A stretch of 64,000 nt of DNA from Acidimicrobiaceae bacterium (GTDB lineage Bacteria; Actinomycetota; Acidimicrobiia; Acidimicrobiales; RAAP-2): positions 176,148 to 240,147 of the forward strand of contig PLZW01000035.1 of the NCBI GenBank assembly GCA_003153575.1, in the 5' to 3' direction. The notes below the pieces were generated by a model, which was not told the origin of the DNA, ran no database searches, and saw only the letters and a list, made by a program, of their open reading frames with translations. The translations under genes and the position numbers were made by a program. This document shows, piece after piece, positions 50,188-59,612 of this stretch. Position 1 is the first letter of the stretch, and every line of letters begins with the position of its first letter.

Positions 50188-50214
50188 GACACCGGCGACG
50201 CGTCGAATGTGACA
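50188..50214 (-). promoter_or_regulatory. Candidate ECF41-dependent promoter (minus strand TGTCACA-N16-TGTC)
   Basis: TGTCACA on minus strand at 50214-50208, TGTC at 50191-50188, 16-nt spacer; about 40 nt upstream of the carboxymuconolactone decarboxylase start. Confidence 0.6.
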
Positions 50215-50338
50215 CAAAAGCCGGAATTTGCCGTCCGCCACCGCGGTGCACTGTTGCGTTTCGTCGGGGCCGAGGGAGATCGGCCGGGGGGTGGATGGCC
50301 TTCGGACTGTCGCTCATCAGTAGGCCGAGCGCACCGAA

Positions 50339-50842
50339 TCAATCTCGGCGACCCGGTAAGGGTGTTGCCCCAGGCTTCGTTTGCCGTTCGATGGCGACAA
50401 GACGACCGCCGGGGAGCAGCACTCGGCGGGCTTCTCGCAGTCCGCCGTCGATGTCCCCCCAGTGGTGCACGGTGGCGATCGACCAAACGATCGAAGCGGA
50501 GCCATCCTGCAGCGGGATCGCCTCGACGACGCCTTCGACATACTTGACCCTCGCCGGGTGAAGTGTCAGTAACCTCGCCATACGAAGCATGACCGGCGCC
50601 GGATCGATTCCGACGACGGTCGCGCCCAGCCGTGCCGCGTCGCGAACAGCGACCCCAGGTCCGCACCCGATGTCCACGACCGTGTCGCCGGAACACAGAT
50701 CGCTCAGGCGTGCGGCAAGTCGAGCGTCGCCCTTTCGGCCGAACGCCATGCTGAGCGCAGCGATGAGTCCCGCGATCCCGGCAGCAGCAGGCCCGGACCT
50801 ACCTCGCCGGTGCGCTGTTCTGCCGATTCGACCATCCAGCAA
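50339..50842 (-). CDS. Class I SAM-dependent methyltransferase, possibly C-terminally truncated
   Basis: DTVVDIGCGPGVAVRDAARLGATVVGIDPAPVML...ATVHHWGDIDGGLREARRVLLPGGRLVAIER then early stop. Confidence 0.7.
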   Translation of the reverse strand: MLDGRIGRTAHRRGRSGPAAAGIAGLIAALSMAFGRKGDARLAARLSDLCSGDTVVDIGCGPGVAVRDAARLGATVVGIDPAPVMLRMARLLTLHPARVKYVEGVVEAIPLQDGSASIVWSIATVHHWGDIDGGLREARRVLLPGGRLVAIERQTKPGATPLPGRRD

Positions 50843-50985
50843 CAGACTGCCAAGTGATGGGGACCGAGATCAACAGGCGACTTACGGTCAGCAGCACAAC
50901 CTGACACGCCCGGTGATCAGCAGACCTTCCGGACTCAACAATCGAGCGGCGAGCTGGCCCCATGGCTCGCGTGGGCCTCGTGGGC

Positions 50986-51765
50986 TCAGCGTCGAAATAC
51001 TTGTTCGAAGATCCCGTCGACTCCCGATCCATGCAACGTCATACCTCCATCGACGACGATGTTCTGCCCGGTGATGAAACGTGCCAGGTTCGAGCACAGA
51101 AAGACCACTACGTCGGCAATGTCGTCGGGCTGTCCGATGCGTCCCAGTGGGGTCGTCCGCTCGAATCGAGCTTGCTCATGGGGAAGGAACTGCAACAGGG
51201 GTTCCGTCAAGGCGGTGAGGATCATTCCGGGGGAGACCGCGTTCACGCGAATCTCCGGACCGTACTCGAGTGCTGCGGATGCCGTGATTGCGGCTACTCC
51301 TGCCTTCGCTGCGGCATATGGTGCCTCCCCTGATGCCGGCCTCGTGCCGCTGATCGATGCCGTTGAAACGATGCTGCCCCCGCCTGAGGCACGAATATGC
51401 GGTATGGCAGCCCGGAAGCCCAAATACACCCCGGTCAGATTTACGGCCAGCAAGTGATCCCACTCTTCGGGAGCCCATTCGTGGAGCGGCGACTGGCTAC
51501 CCACTCCGGCATTGTTGAACATGATCGTGATCCCACCCATGGCCGTTGCCGCGGCATCAACGGCGCCGCGCAGTCCGTCGGCGTCGGTGACATCGGCCAC
51601 GTAGGCGGTTCCACCGATCTCCGCGGCAACCTCGTGGGCGGCATCACCGTTGATGTCTATGACAGCCACCAATGCGCCCTCGTCAGTCATGCGCCGCGCC
51701 GTTGCCCGTCCGATGCCCGAGCCGCCCCCGGTTATGACGGCACGCTGGCCTTCAAGTAATCCCAC
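50986..51765 (-). CDS. SDR family oxidoreductase
   Basis: GQRAVITGGGSGIGRATARRM, NNAG, YAAAKAGVAAIT; GTG start at 51765. Confidence 0.9.
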   Translation of the reverse strand: MGLLEGQRAVITGGGSGIGRATARRMTDEGALVAVIDINGDAAHEVAAEIGGTAYVADVTDADGLRGAVDAAATAMGGITIMFNNAGVGSQSPLHEWAPEEWDHLLAVNLTGVYLGFRAAIPHIRASGGGSIVSTASISGTRPASGEAPYAAAKAGVAAITASAALEYGPEIRVNAVSPGMILTALTEPLLQFLPHEQARFERTTPLGRIGQPDDIADVVVFLCSNLARFITGQNIVVDGGMTLHGSGVDGIFEQVFRR

Positions 51766-52004
51766 GATCGCATTCCTACCGTGTGCAGTTGAATCGTGCC
51801 AGTGAGCGACCGCAATGATCTGGACCGACATGAGCCCGCGGCCCGTAGGGAATGACTTTGAGGGCAACCGGGTCCTCCACGCCTGCCGAACGGACCACGC
51901 GCCCGGCGGTCTAGGACACAGTGCCCTCCACGGCCCCACTGCCGAAGAGGTGACTCAGATTCGGTCTCGGGCCACCTCGCCATACGGTGCCACCCAACCG
52001 AGAG

Positions 52005-52190
52005 CTACTCGGCAGCTTCACCTACATCGACCGGCCGCTTGAATAGGGCGTAGGGGTACTCGCCGACGGTTTGAACGCCGACGAATTCCCAGCCCTCATC
52101 CCCCAACCGGTTGAGGGATTCCTCGACAGCGGTGTGTCCGCCATCTGCCATGAGGTCGAATCGCTCCAACTTGTAGGACCAGATGATCAT
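52005..52190 (-). CDS. DUF4177-like small protein
   Basis: WSYKLERFD...LNRLGDEGWEFVGVQTVGEYPYALFKRP. Confidence 0.72.
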   Translation of the reverse strand: MIIWSYKLERFDLMADGGHTAVEESLNRLGDEGWEFVGVQTVGEYPYALFKRPVDVGEAAE

Positions 52191-52289
52191 GCTCAGACCT
52201 TACCTCTGGGGCATCTCGAGTGGAAGAAGGACGTGCACTCCCGACCGGCGGTGGGGGTCAGGGGGCACGGGGTCACGTAGCCTTGGTCC

Positions 52290-52838
52290 GTGACTTCAGC
52301 CTGGACTGACGAGCTTGCCGCTGGGCCCCGGACTCGACTCGTGCTCATCTGCGGGCTCCCAGCCTCGGGAAAGTCGACACTCGCTCGTGAGCTCGCACCC
52401 AAGATCCGTGCCATCCGGCTGGACAAGGACGGGTGGGTGACCCAACTAGGCGCCGATGTGTGGGACGACGAGTTCCGAGTCCGTCTCGAACGACAATTGT
52501 GGGCTCTCACCCAGGAACTTCTCGCCCATGGTCAGAGCGTGATTTTGGAGTGGGGCCACTGGGCGCGAGTTGAACGAGACGAGAAACGACTCGGGGCGCG
52601 AGCGCTGGGCGTGGGAGTCGAACTGCATTACCTCGATGCGCCCTTGGAGGAGTTGATCGAGCGAGCTGATGGTCGCACTAGTTCGGGCGAGTGGACAGCC
52701 TTGCCCATGTCACGGGACCACTTTGAGAAGTGGGCGACGATCTTTCAGCCACCCGACGAGGCCGAGTTCCTGTTGTTCGACAAGCCCGTTGCCGGAGTTT
52801 CCCTAGGCCAGTCGCCAGGCAGCAGGATTCAAGCGTAG
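52290..52838 (+). CDS. P-loop AAA/zeta-toxin-like kinase
   Basis: LVLICGLPASGKSTLARELAP Walker A; VILEWGHWARVERDEKRLGARALGVGVELHYLDAP. Confidence 0.82.
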   Translation: MTSAWTDELAAGPRTRLVLICGLPASGKSTLARELAPKIRAIRLDKDGWVTQLGADVWDDEFRVRLERQLWALTQELLAHGQSVILEWGHWARVERDEKRLGARALGVGVELHYLDAPLEELIERADGRTSSGEWTALPMSRDHFEKWATIFQPPDEAEFLLFDKPVAGVSLGQSPGSRIQA

Positions 52839-52869
52839 GGTGAGTATAGGACGTAGGGTGAGTATAGGA
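52834..52869. repeat. Perfect 18-bp tandem duplication spanning the kinase stop codon
   Basis: CGTAGGGTGAGTATAGGA x2. Confidence 0.95.
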
Positions 52870-52954
52870 ACGGAGCGGCACCGGTAGGGCGCCCTTCAGA
52901 TTCACCCCAGATGGCCGCTGCCGCTGAGCCGGTTAAGCGGTCGATTGGAGGCAC

Positions 52955-53182
52955 ATGCTTCCAGAATGCGACACCCCAACGGGAAGTCAGCTCGACGAGC
53001 ACCATGCGCCGGAGACGAACGGGCGCATGGCAGTCTGTCGGCGCTGTGGATCCCGGACAGATGGCCCGGCTGGACGACTACACATGCCAGCTGAACGTCA
53101 GATGACCCGCATCGGCGAGTGGCTGACCGCCGAGTCGAAGAGAGCGCACATCAAACAGGTGAGAGATGGCCGCGAACACTGA
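52955..53182 (+). CDS. Small hypothetical protein with CxxC motif
   Basis: GRMAVCRRCGSRTDGPAGRLHMP...GEWLTAESKRAHI. Confidence 0.42.
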   Translation: MLPECDTPTGSQLDEHHAPETNGRMAVCRRCGSRTDGPAGRLHMPAERQMTRIGEWLTAESKRAHIKQVRDGREH

Positions 53183-53250
53183 ACGATCAACGGCGATCAT
53201 CCCGGTGATCGGGTGACAAACGAACGCTCGGGCTGTCATACGGTAGGACG

Positions 53251-53538
53251 GTGGATTTCAGCCAGGAGCTTCGTGCCGCCGTGCTGTCAGGTGACATTAC
53301 GCTGACGTTCCGTTTGTGGCGGCGTCCCCACGTGAAACCTGGCGGTCGGTACCGCGTCGGCGACGGTCAGATCGAAGTCGATTCGGTCGAGCTGATCCCA
53401 TTCGCATTCATCGACGAAGCTGACCTGCGCCGATCTGGCGAATCAGACCTGGAGTCACTTCGAATACGCGCCGCCCATGCCGGGCCCATCCACGATGAAA
53501 CCGCCCTTTACCGGATCGAGTTCCACATCGTGAGTTAG
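53251..53538 (+). CDS. ASCH/PUA-like domain small protein
   Basis: LRAAVLSGDITLTFRLWRRPHVKPGGRYRVGDGQIEVDSVELIPFAFIDEADLRRSGESD. Confidence 0.72.
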   Translation: MDFSQELRAAVLSGDITLTFRLWRRPHVKPGGRYRVGDGQIEVDSVELIPFAFIDEADLRRSGESDLESLRIRAAHAGPIHDETALYRIEFHIVS

Positions 53539-53561
53539 GTTGCTGGCGCTCGGAGCCCCAG

Positions 53562-54596
53562 TCAGTACCTAGGGGGACGGCGACGCCGCCAGGCCTGGGT
53601 GATCGAGGGCGGGTCGTAGCCGGCATCTTCGGCGAGGAGGTTCTGCCCGGGTGGCACGATGTTGTCGATTTGGTCCAGGACCTCGGCGTCGAGGGTCACG
53701 TCCGCCGCCCCGATCTGGCTCTCGAGGTGCTCCATGGTGCGAGGTCCGATGATCGCTGACGTCACTGCAGGATGGTTGGTGACGAAGGCCAGTGCCAGGT
53801 GGATCAAGCTGATCCCGGACTTGTCCGCCAGATTGGCCAAGGCGTCGGCGGCGTCGAGCTTGGCCTGGTTGCCGGGCTTGGACAGGTCGTAGCGGTCGGG
53901 CAGCATCGCCGACCGCCGGCTGCCGAGCTCGCTGCCGTCCTTGCGCCACTTGCCGGACAGCCATCCGCCGGCCAGCGGACTCCACGGGATGACCCCCATG
54001 CCGTACTTGAGGCAGACAGGCAGGACCTCGGCCTCGACGCCGCGGGCCAATAACGAGTACGGCGGTTGTTCGCAGACGAACCGCTCCCGCTGCCGCCGCT
54101 CGGCCGTCCATTGGGCTTCGACGATCGATGAGGCCGGGAACGTCGAAGACCCGGCATACCGGACCTTTCCCTGGCGGATCAGGTCGGTCAGGCCCGCCAG
54201 GGTCTCGTCCACGTCCATCTCGGGATCGGGCCTGTGGATCTGATACAGGTCGATGTAGTCGGTGCCGAGACGTCGCAGACTGTTCTCGCATTCCCGGATG
54301 ATCCATCGCCGGGAGTTTCCCTGCTCGTTGGGATCGAAGCTCATCGCCCCGTGGACCTTGGTGGCCAGGATGACGTTGTCACGCCGACCGGCCAGTGCCT
54401 TGCCGACGATCTCCTCCGATTCGCCGGCCGAATACATGTCCGCGGTATCAACGAAGTTGATCCCGGCGTCGAGGGCGGCGTGGATGATCCGGATCGAGTC
54501 CTCGTGGTCGGGGTTGCCCCACGCCCCGAACATCATGGCGCCGAGGCACAGTTGGCTCACCTTGATCCCGGTCGATCCCAGGTTGCGGTTCTTCAT
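53562..54596 (-). CDS. Aldo/keto reductase
   Basis: MKNRNLGSTGIKVSQLCLGAMMFG, GINFVDTADMYSAGESEEIVGKAL, GTDYIDLYQIHRPD. Confidence 0.95.
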   Translation of the reverse strand: MKNRNLGSTGIKVSQLCLGAMMFGAWGNPDHEDSIRIIHAALDAGINFVDTADMYSAGESEEIVGKALAGRRDNVILATKVHGAMSFDPNEQGNSRRWIIRECENSLRRLGTDYIDLYQIHRPDPEMDVDETLAGLTDLIRQGKVRYAGSSTFPASSIVEAQWTAERRQRERFVCEQPPYSLLARGVEAEVLPVCLKYGMGVIPWSPLAGGWLSGKWRKDGSELGSRRSAMLPDRYDLSKPGNQAKLDAADALANLADKSGISLIHLALAFVTNHPAVTSAIIGPRTMEHLESQIGAADVTLDAEVLDQIDNIVPPGQNLLAEDAGYDPPSITQAWRRRRPPRY

Positions 54597-54851
54597 CGAA
54601 TCGTTCCTCCTCTTGGCGCGGCACGTCTACAGAGCACCTTATCTTTTCGTTTGCTCTCATCCTCGAGGCGGCTCAGCACGTGGGTCGCCGGCATGCGCTC
54701 CCGGGATCGGTGCGAGTTCAGGGGGCATTCTTCAATCAGACGGTGCCCGCCAGTCCCCCTGCTCCCGACCCTGTGTGGGGGCTCCAACGTCGATCTGGAC
54801 GAAGTATGCCCCGAAAGCCCATCTGGTGCCTCAGCTTGAAAGGCGCCGCGT

Positions 54852-55346
54852 TTATCCTCGGGCCGCGGTCTCGATGGCAGCGATGTCGATCTTGGTCATC
54901 GTCATCATCGCATCCATAGACCTCTTTGCAGCGGCCGTGTCCTGGCTGTTCATCGCCTCCAGCAAGGCTCGAGGTGTGATTTGCCAGGAGAAGCCCCACC
55001 GGTCTCTGCACCAGCCACACACACTCTCTTCACCTCCATTGTCGACGATCGCGCTCCAATACCGGTCAGTCTCGGACTGGTCGTCGGTCAGCACCATGAA
55101 GCTGACGGCCTCGTTCGGAACGAAGTTCGGTCCACCGTTCAGACCCACGAATGATCGACCAAGCACGGTGAATTCGACCGTCAGCTCGTTCCCGGCTGAT
55201 CCCTCCGGATATTCCGATGGAGCCAGGTGGACTGCGTCGACGTGGCTGCTGGGAAAGGTCCTCGCGTAGAACTCAGCTGCCGTGCGGGCCTCACCGTGAT
55301 CGAACCACAGGCAAGTCGCCAGTTTGTCGGACATCCAAAACCTCAA
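54852..55346 (-). CDS. PhnB-like VOC family protein
   Basis: CLWFDHGEARTAAEFYARTFP...CGWCRDRWGFSWQITPRALLEAM. Confidence 0.88.
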   Translation of the reverse strand: MRFWMSDKLATCLWFDHGEARTAAEFYARTFPSSHVDAVHLAPSEYPEGSAGNELTVEFTVLGRSFVGLNGGPNFVPNEAVSFMVLTDDQSETDRYWSAIVDNGGEESVCGWCRDRWGFSWQITPRALLEAMNSQDTAAAKRSMDAMMTMTKIDIAAIETAARG

Positions 55347-55550
55347 CTCTCTCTCGGGAGCCGTGAACGCATTCTCGGAAAGCCCCGTTAGTTTTGTTCA
55401 ATTCCCGTAGCAATGTGGCCCGTCCAAGCCCGGCTCATCGGTTCCTGGCCCTTCGTCGCTCCCCGTCGGTCCGGTGCGATTCGATTCGGTCGAACTGTCC
55501 GGTCCATTCGGTGAGAACTACTGCACCACCGCTCGGTCTATGTTGCGGAT

Positions 55551-56048
55551 GTGCCTAAGTGGCGACTGGCCCTGGTGGTGGTGGCGAGCACGTTCGTAGC
55601 CGGATGTGCCTCGCCGTCGACGTCGGCCAATTCGACGCAACCGCCCGGCTCGTCACAAATCTCGGCGACCACGCAAGGGATTGCCGAGCCGTCAACGAGC
55701 CACTCTGGCCCGGGGTGTGCGAGCGGAACGGTCAGCGTGGAGGAGCAACCCAGTGAGGCCGTGACCCTGGTCTGCGTGACAGTTGGTTCGATCCTGATGC
55801 TGACTGGTGGCTATGGAGGGTCCGGTGGATCTTGGCCCGGACCCCCGACCATCTCAAACGGTCGGGTATTGGCACTGATGTCGAGTGGCGCCAACGGCAT
55901 TGTCTTCAAGGCCCATCTCAGAGCGATCGGAGTCGGGTCTGCCATCGTCGAGGTACCTTTCGTTGCAGGTCCCGATGTGTGCAACCCCACCCCGTGCACC
56001 CCCATACCGGGGCGACCACTGGACTGGAAGGTCACGGTTGTCGGATAG
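55551..56048 (+). CDS. Putative lipoprotein of unknown function
   Basis: LALVVVASTFVAGCASP lipobox, Ser/Thr-rich linker. Confidence 0.65.
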   Translation: MPKWRLALVVVASTFVAGCASPSTSANSTQPPGSSQISATTQGIAEPSTSHSGPGCASGTVSVEEQPSEAVTLVCVTVGSILMLTGGYGGSGGSWPGPPTISNGRVLALMSSGANGIVFKAHLRAIGVGSAIVEVPFVAGPDVCNPTPCTPIPGRPLDWKVTVVG

Positions 56049-56288
56049 CTCGGAGCTGCCGATTGCGCCCGGCTCCGGCGCCCTACCGGTGCCGGTCACG
56101 GCCAGCTAGCGGTTGGCAAGCAATCGTCCGCTGACAATGAGCCCACGGCCGGTGATCGGGGGCACGCCCGCCCCAGTGCCTCAGGCCATGGCCACGCCAC
56201 CGTGTAACACTTTGCCTAGAAGGGTGCCCCGACGCGCCCACCCGATATCTACGAGGATCCACTCGACGTCGTGGTGCGTCACGTCCGC

Positions 56289-57689
56289 CTACAGGTGGCT
56301 GAAACCGCCCGACTCCTCTGGGGTCATGGCGACGGACACGGGGTGCCTGTCGAAGTGGTGGATGGATTCGCCGATGTCGTGGAGCAGGAGGAAAGCCAGG
56401 TCGTGGCTCACGTCCTGGCGGACCAGGATGCGCTGGACCGAAATGTCCGACACGGTGCCGGTCAGGGGATAGGCGGGTACCTGCCAGCCCTTGACCCGCA
56501 GACGGTCGGCCACGTCGTAGAGGGTGTACCCGGGGTCCTCACCCTCCTTGATGCGCCATGCCACCGACGGGATCCCGGTCAGCGGGTTGCCGTCGCACAG
56601 CAGTTCGAACGGTCCGAGCTTGACGATCTCTTCGGCGAGGAATTGGCTGACCCCGTAGCAGGAGTCGTGCACAGCCCGGTAGCCCTCGCGCCCCAGGCGC
56701 ACGAAGTAGTAGTACTGCGCCACGATCTGGCCGGCGGGGCGCGAGAAATTGATCTGGAAGACCGGCATGTCACCACCGAGATAGGTGACATGGAAGATCA
56801 GGTCATCGGGCAGATCCTCGGCATGGCGCCACAGCACCCACCCGACCCCGAGCGGGGCCAGCCCGAACTTGTGGCCAGAGGTGGAGATCGACTTCACCCG
56901 GGGGATCCGGAAGTCCCAGATCACGTCCGGCGCGCTGAACGGGGCGAGGAAGGCGCCCGAGGCGCCGTCCACGTGGATGTCGATATCGAGTCCGGTGTCG
57001 GCGGCGAGCTTGTCGAGCGCCTTGGCGATCTCCTGCACCGGCTCGTAGGTCCCGGTGTAGGTGACGCCGAAGGTGGGCACCACGAAGATGGTGTTCTCGT
57101 CGACCTGGGCCAGCATCTGCTCCACGTCCATGAAGTACTTGCCGGGCGACATCGGGATCTCGCGGATCTCGACGTCCCAGTAGCGGGCGAACTTGTGCCA
57201 CACCACCTGGACCGGGCCGCAGACGAAGTTGGGCGTGTCCGTCGCCTTGCCCGCAGCCTTGCGCTTCGCCCGCCACCGCCACAGGGCGGCCATGCCGCCC
57301 AACATGCACGCCTCCGATGACCCGATGGCCGAGCAGCCCACCGCACCACCCTCTTCCGGGGCGTTCCACAAGTGGGCCAGCATCTGGACGCAGCGCCGCT
57401 CGATCTCGGCCGTCTGGGGGTACTCGTCCTTGTCGATCATGTTCTTGTTCATCGACAGGTCCATGAGCTGGTGGACCTCGTCCTCCTCCCAGGTCTGGCA
57501 GAACGTGGCGAGGTTCTGTCGGGCGTTCCCGTCGAGCAGCAGCTCGTCGGAGATGGCCTCGAAGGCATCCTGCCGGCGCATCTCATTCGTCGGGAAGAGA
57601 TGCGACGGCAGGGTGGTCAGGAGGTCCTTGCCGGAGTAGACCGAGTCGAGGAGCTCGTTGCGCAGGGATTCGTGCTTGTGGAGGGGCAT
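56289..57689 (-). CDS. gadB: Glutamate decarboxylase
   Basis: [55 protein letters not shown]. Confidence 0.95.
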   Translation of the reverse strand: MPLHKHESLRNELLDSVYSGKDLLTTLPSHLFPTNEMRRQDAFEAISDELLLDGNARQNLATFCQTWEEDEVHQLMDLSMNKNMIDKDEYPQTAEIERRCVQMLAHLWNAPEEGGAVGCSAIGSSEACMLGGMAALWRWRAKRKAAGKATDTPNFVCGPVQVVWHKFARYWDVEIREIPMSPGKYFMDVEQMLAQVDENTIFVVPTFGVTYTGTYEPVQEIAKALDKLAADTGLDIDIHVDGASGAFLAPFSAPDVIWDFRIPRVKSISTSGHKFGLAPLGVGWVLWRHAEDLPDDLIFHVTYLGGDMPVFQINFSRPAGQIVAQYYYFVRLGREGYRAVHDSCYGVSQFLAEEIVKLGPFELLCDGNPLTGIPSVAWRIKEGEDPGYTLYDVADRLRVKGWQVPAYPLTGTVSDISVQRILVRQDVSHDLAFLLLHDIGESIHHFDRHPVSVAMTPEESGGFSHL

Positions 57690-57779
57690 GACTGGATTGT
57701 AGGCACGGCCACCGCCCACCGCTCATAGCCGTGTCGGGGCACGCGAACCGCTGTCGGAAGGCCACGCCGGCCCGCCGGT

Positions 57780-59171
57780 TCACACGTCGCTGATGGCGTG
57801 GACCTTGTTGGTGGCGATGGCCAGCTTCAGGGCCTCGTGGTCGAGTTCGTTCTGGTCGGCGTAGGCCGAAGCGAACGAGCACATGGCCTCGTCGAACCGG
57901 GTGCCGGCGCCGAGGTAGGAGCCGATGGCCAAGGCGTCGCCGGACCGGGCGTGACCGAGGGCCAGGACCCAGCCGCACATCTGGGCGTAGATCTCGAACA
58001 TGGCGGGTGCCATGTTCTCGACGTCGGGGGAGAGCTTCCAATCCCACATCTGGCGGAAGTAGAAGTCGCGCTGGACACCGTCGATGCCGACCAAGGTGTC
58101 CCATCCGAGGAAGATGTCGCTGGCGCTCTGGACGAGGCGCTGGCCCTGCACCACCCGCTCACCCATGGTCCGGTACACGCTCGGCTGGAGGAAGGGCTCG
58201 GCCACCGAGTGCTCGGCCTCCTTGACCTGCAGCACCAGGGGGTCGCCCTCGTCGCGGCCGGCGAAGAGCGCGACCCAGCAGCGGGCGCCGACCGAACCGA
58301 CCCCGACCACTTTTCGGGCGAGATCGGCGAACTGGTAGCGGCTGAGCAGGTGCTGGCGGTCCCCGGCCAGGGTGACGCGATAGGCGTCGAGCGCGCCGAG
58401 CAGGCCGTCGATCGTCTTGGCCCCGTCACCGGCATCGACCAGGTCGTCGATGGGCGTCAGCAACGGCGGGTCGGCCCGGAACCGGAGCTTGCCGTCACGC
58501 TGCTCCGTCAGCTTGGCCACCGCCTTGAGGTGGTCCTTGCCCCGGGCCTTCTCCGCCCGCTGCTGGAATCCGGCGATCATGGGGGCGCCGGCTTCGGACC
58601 CCCACCGGTCGATCAGGGTGACGGCGTCGAGCCGCAGATACCAGACGTCGAGGTGGCGCATCCCCCCGAAGTCCCGGATCGCCTCGCGGTAGCCCTTCGA
58701 CGACAGACCCACGAGCTTGCGGCACAATGGCTCGTCGAAGCCTCGGCTGCGCGCCGCCACCTCGATACTGGCCGCCAGGCGCTTGAGGTCCCACTCGAAC
58801 GGACCGGGGATGGTCTCGTCGAAGTCGTTGACGTCGAAGATCATGTCCCGCTCCGGGGACGCGAATCCGCCGAAGTTGACCAGGTGGGCGTCGGCGCACA
58901 GTTGGACGTCCAGGTGCGAGTGCTCCTCATGGGCCAGGTCGGCGGCCATCACCGCGGCCGCTCCCCGGAAGAAGGCGAACGGCGACGCGGCCATCCGCCC
59001 GTAGCGGATGGGGACCAGGTCGGGCACCCGGGTCACGGCCTGCAGGGCCAGGATGTCGAGGGGGTCGGTGCGGTCGGCCGGGGGGGCCCACTCGCCGTGC
59101 CTCGAGCGCGGGACCAGTTCGCGTGCCTGGCGTCCGTGGGCGGCTCGTTCCTCGGGAGTCTGTTGGGTCAT
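57780..59171 (-). CDS. DUF2252 family protein
   Basis: MAASPFAFFRGAAAVMAADL, CADAHLVNFGGFASPERDMIFDVNDFDETIPGPFEWDLKRLAAS, RDFYFRQMWDWK. Confidence 0.92.
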   Translation of the reverse strand: MTQQTPEERAAHGRQARELVPRSRHGEWAPPADRTDPLDILALQAVTRVPDLVPIRYGRMAASPFAFFRGAAAVMAADLAHEEHSHLDVQLCADAHLVNFGGFASPERDMIFDVNDFDETIPGPFEWDLKRLAASIEVAARSRGFDEPLCRKLVGLSSKGYREAIRDFGGMRHLDVWYLRLDAVTLIDRWGSEAGAPMIAGFQQRAEKARGKDHLKAVAKLTEQRDGKLRFRADPPLLTPIDDLVDAGDGAKTIDGLLGALDAYRVTLAGDRQHLLSRYQFADLARKVVGVGSVGARCWVALFAGRDEGDPLVLQVKEAEHSVAEPFLQPSVYRTMGERVVQGQRLVQSASDIFLGWDTLVGIDGVQRDFYFRQMWDWKLSPDVENMAPAMFEIYAQMCGWVLALGHARSGDALAIGSYLGAGTRFDEAMCSFASAYADQNELDHEALKLAIATNKVHAISDV

Positions 59172-59248
59172 GGGTCCATCATCGCGCCCCACCCGGTGGT
59201 CGACCACCGGTGCCGGCTCGACCGGTGCGATCTCCCCGTGGGACCCGG

Positions 59249-59512
59249 CTACTCCTTCTTCTTCCGGCGCTTCCTGAGCGCGATGACCAGGCGGTCGACC
59301 AGTACGCCGAGCACGGCCGATACCAGGATCACCCAGATCAGGCTGGTGGAGTGGTGGAAGAAGACGAAGTTGACCTTGACATCGCTCGAGTTCCCGATGA
59401 TGAAGGCGATCAGCAGGACGAGGCCGAGGGCGAAGACGACCAGCCGGGCAATCTCACGGTTGTCACGCTTGGTGCCCGATCTGCCCCCGGACCGTTCTGG
59501 TGCCTCTGCCAT
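59249..59512 (-). CDS. LapA/DUF1049-like small membrane protein
   Basis: FIIGNSSDVKVNFVFFHHSTSLIWVILVSAVLGVLV, poly-basic tail. Confidence 0.82.
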   Translation of the reverse strand: MAEAPERSGGRSGTKRDNREIARLVVFALGLVLLIAFIIGNSSDVKVNFVFFHHSTSLIWVILVSAVLGVLVDRLVIALRKRRKKKE

Positions 59513-59612
59513 GCCGTGCTCCTCGGTTCGCGCCGCCGGGATCGACAGTACCGCCGTAACGGGACTGCCGCCGGGATGCGGGTGCGGCCCGCGGCAAGGG
59601 GCGGTGGGACTA

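Noticed and set aside
47000-56288. Accessory region considered as prophage or integrative element
   Set aside because: No integrase, transposase, phage structural gene, tRNA boundary or flanking direct repeats seen; genes are ordinary small metabolic/stress families.
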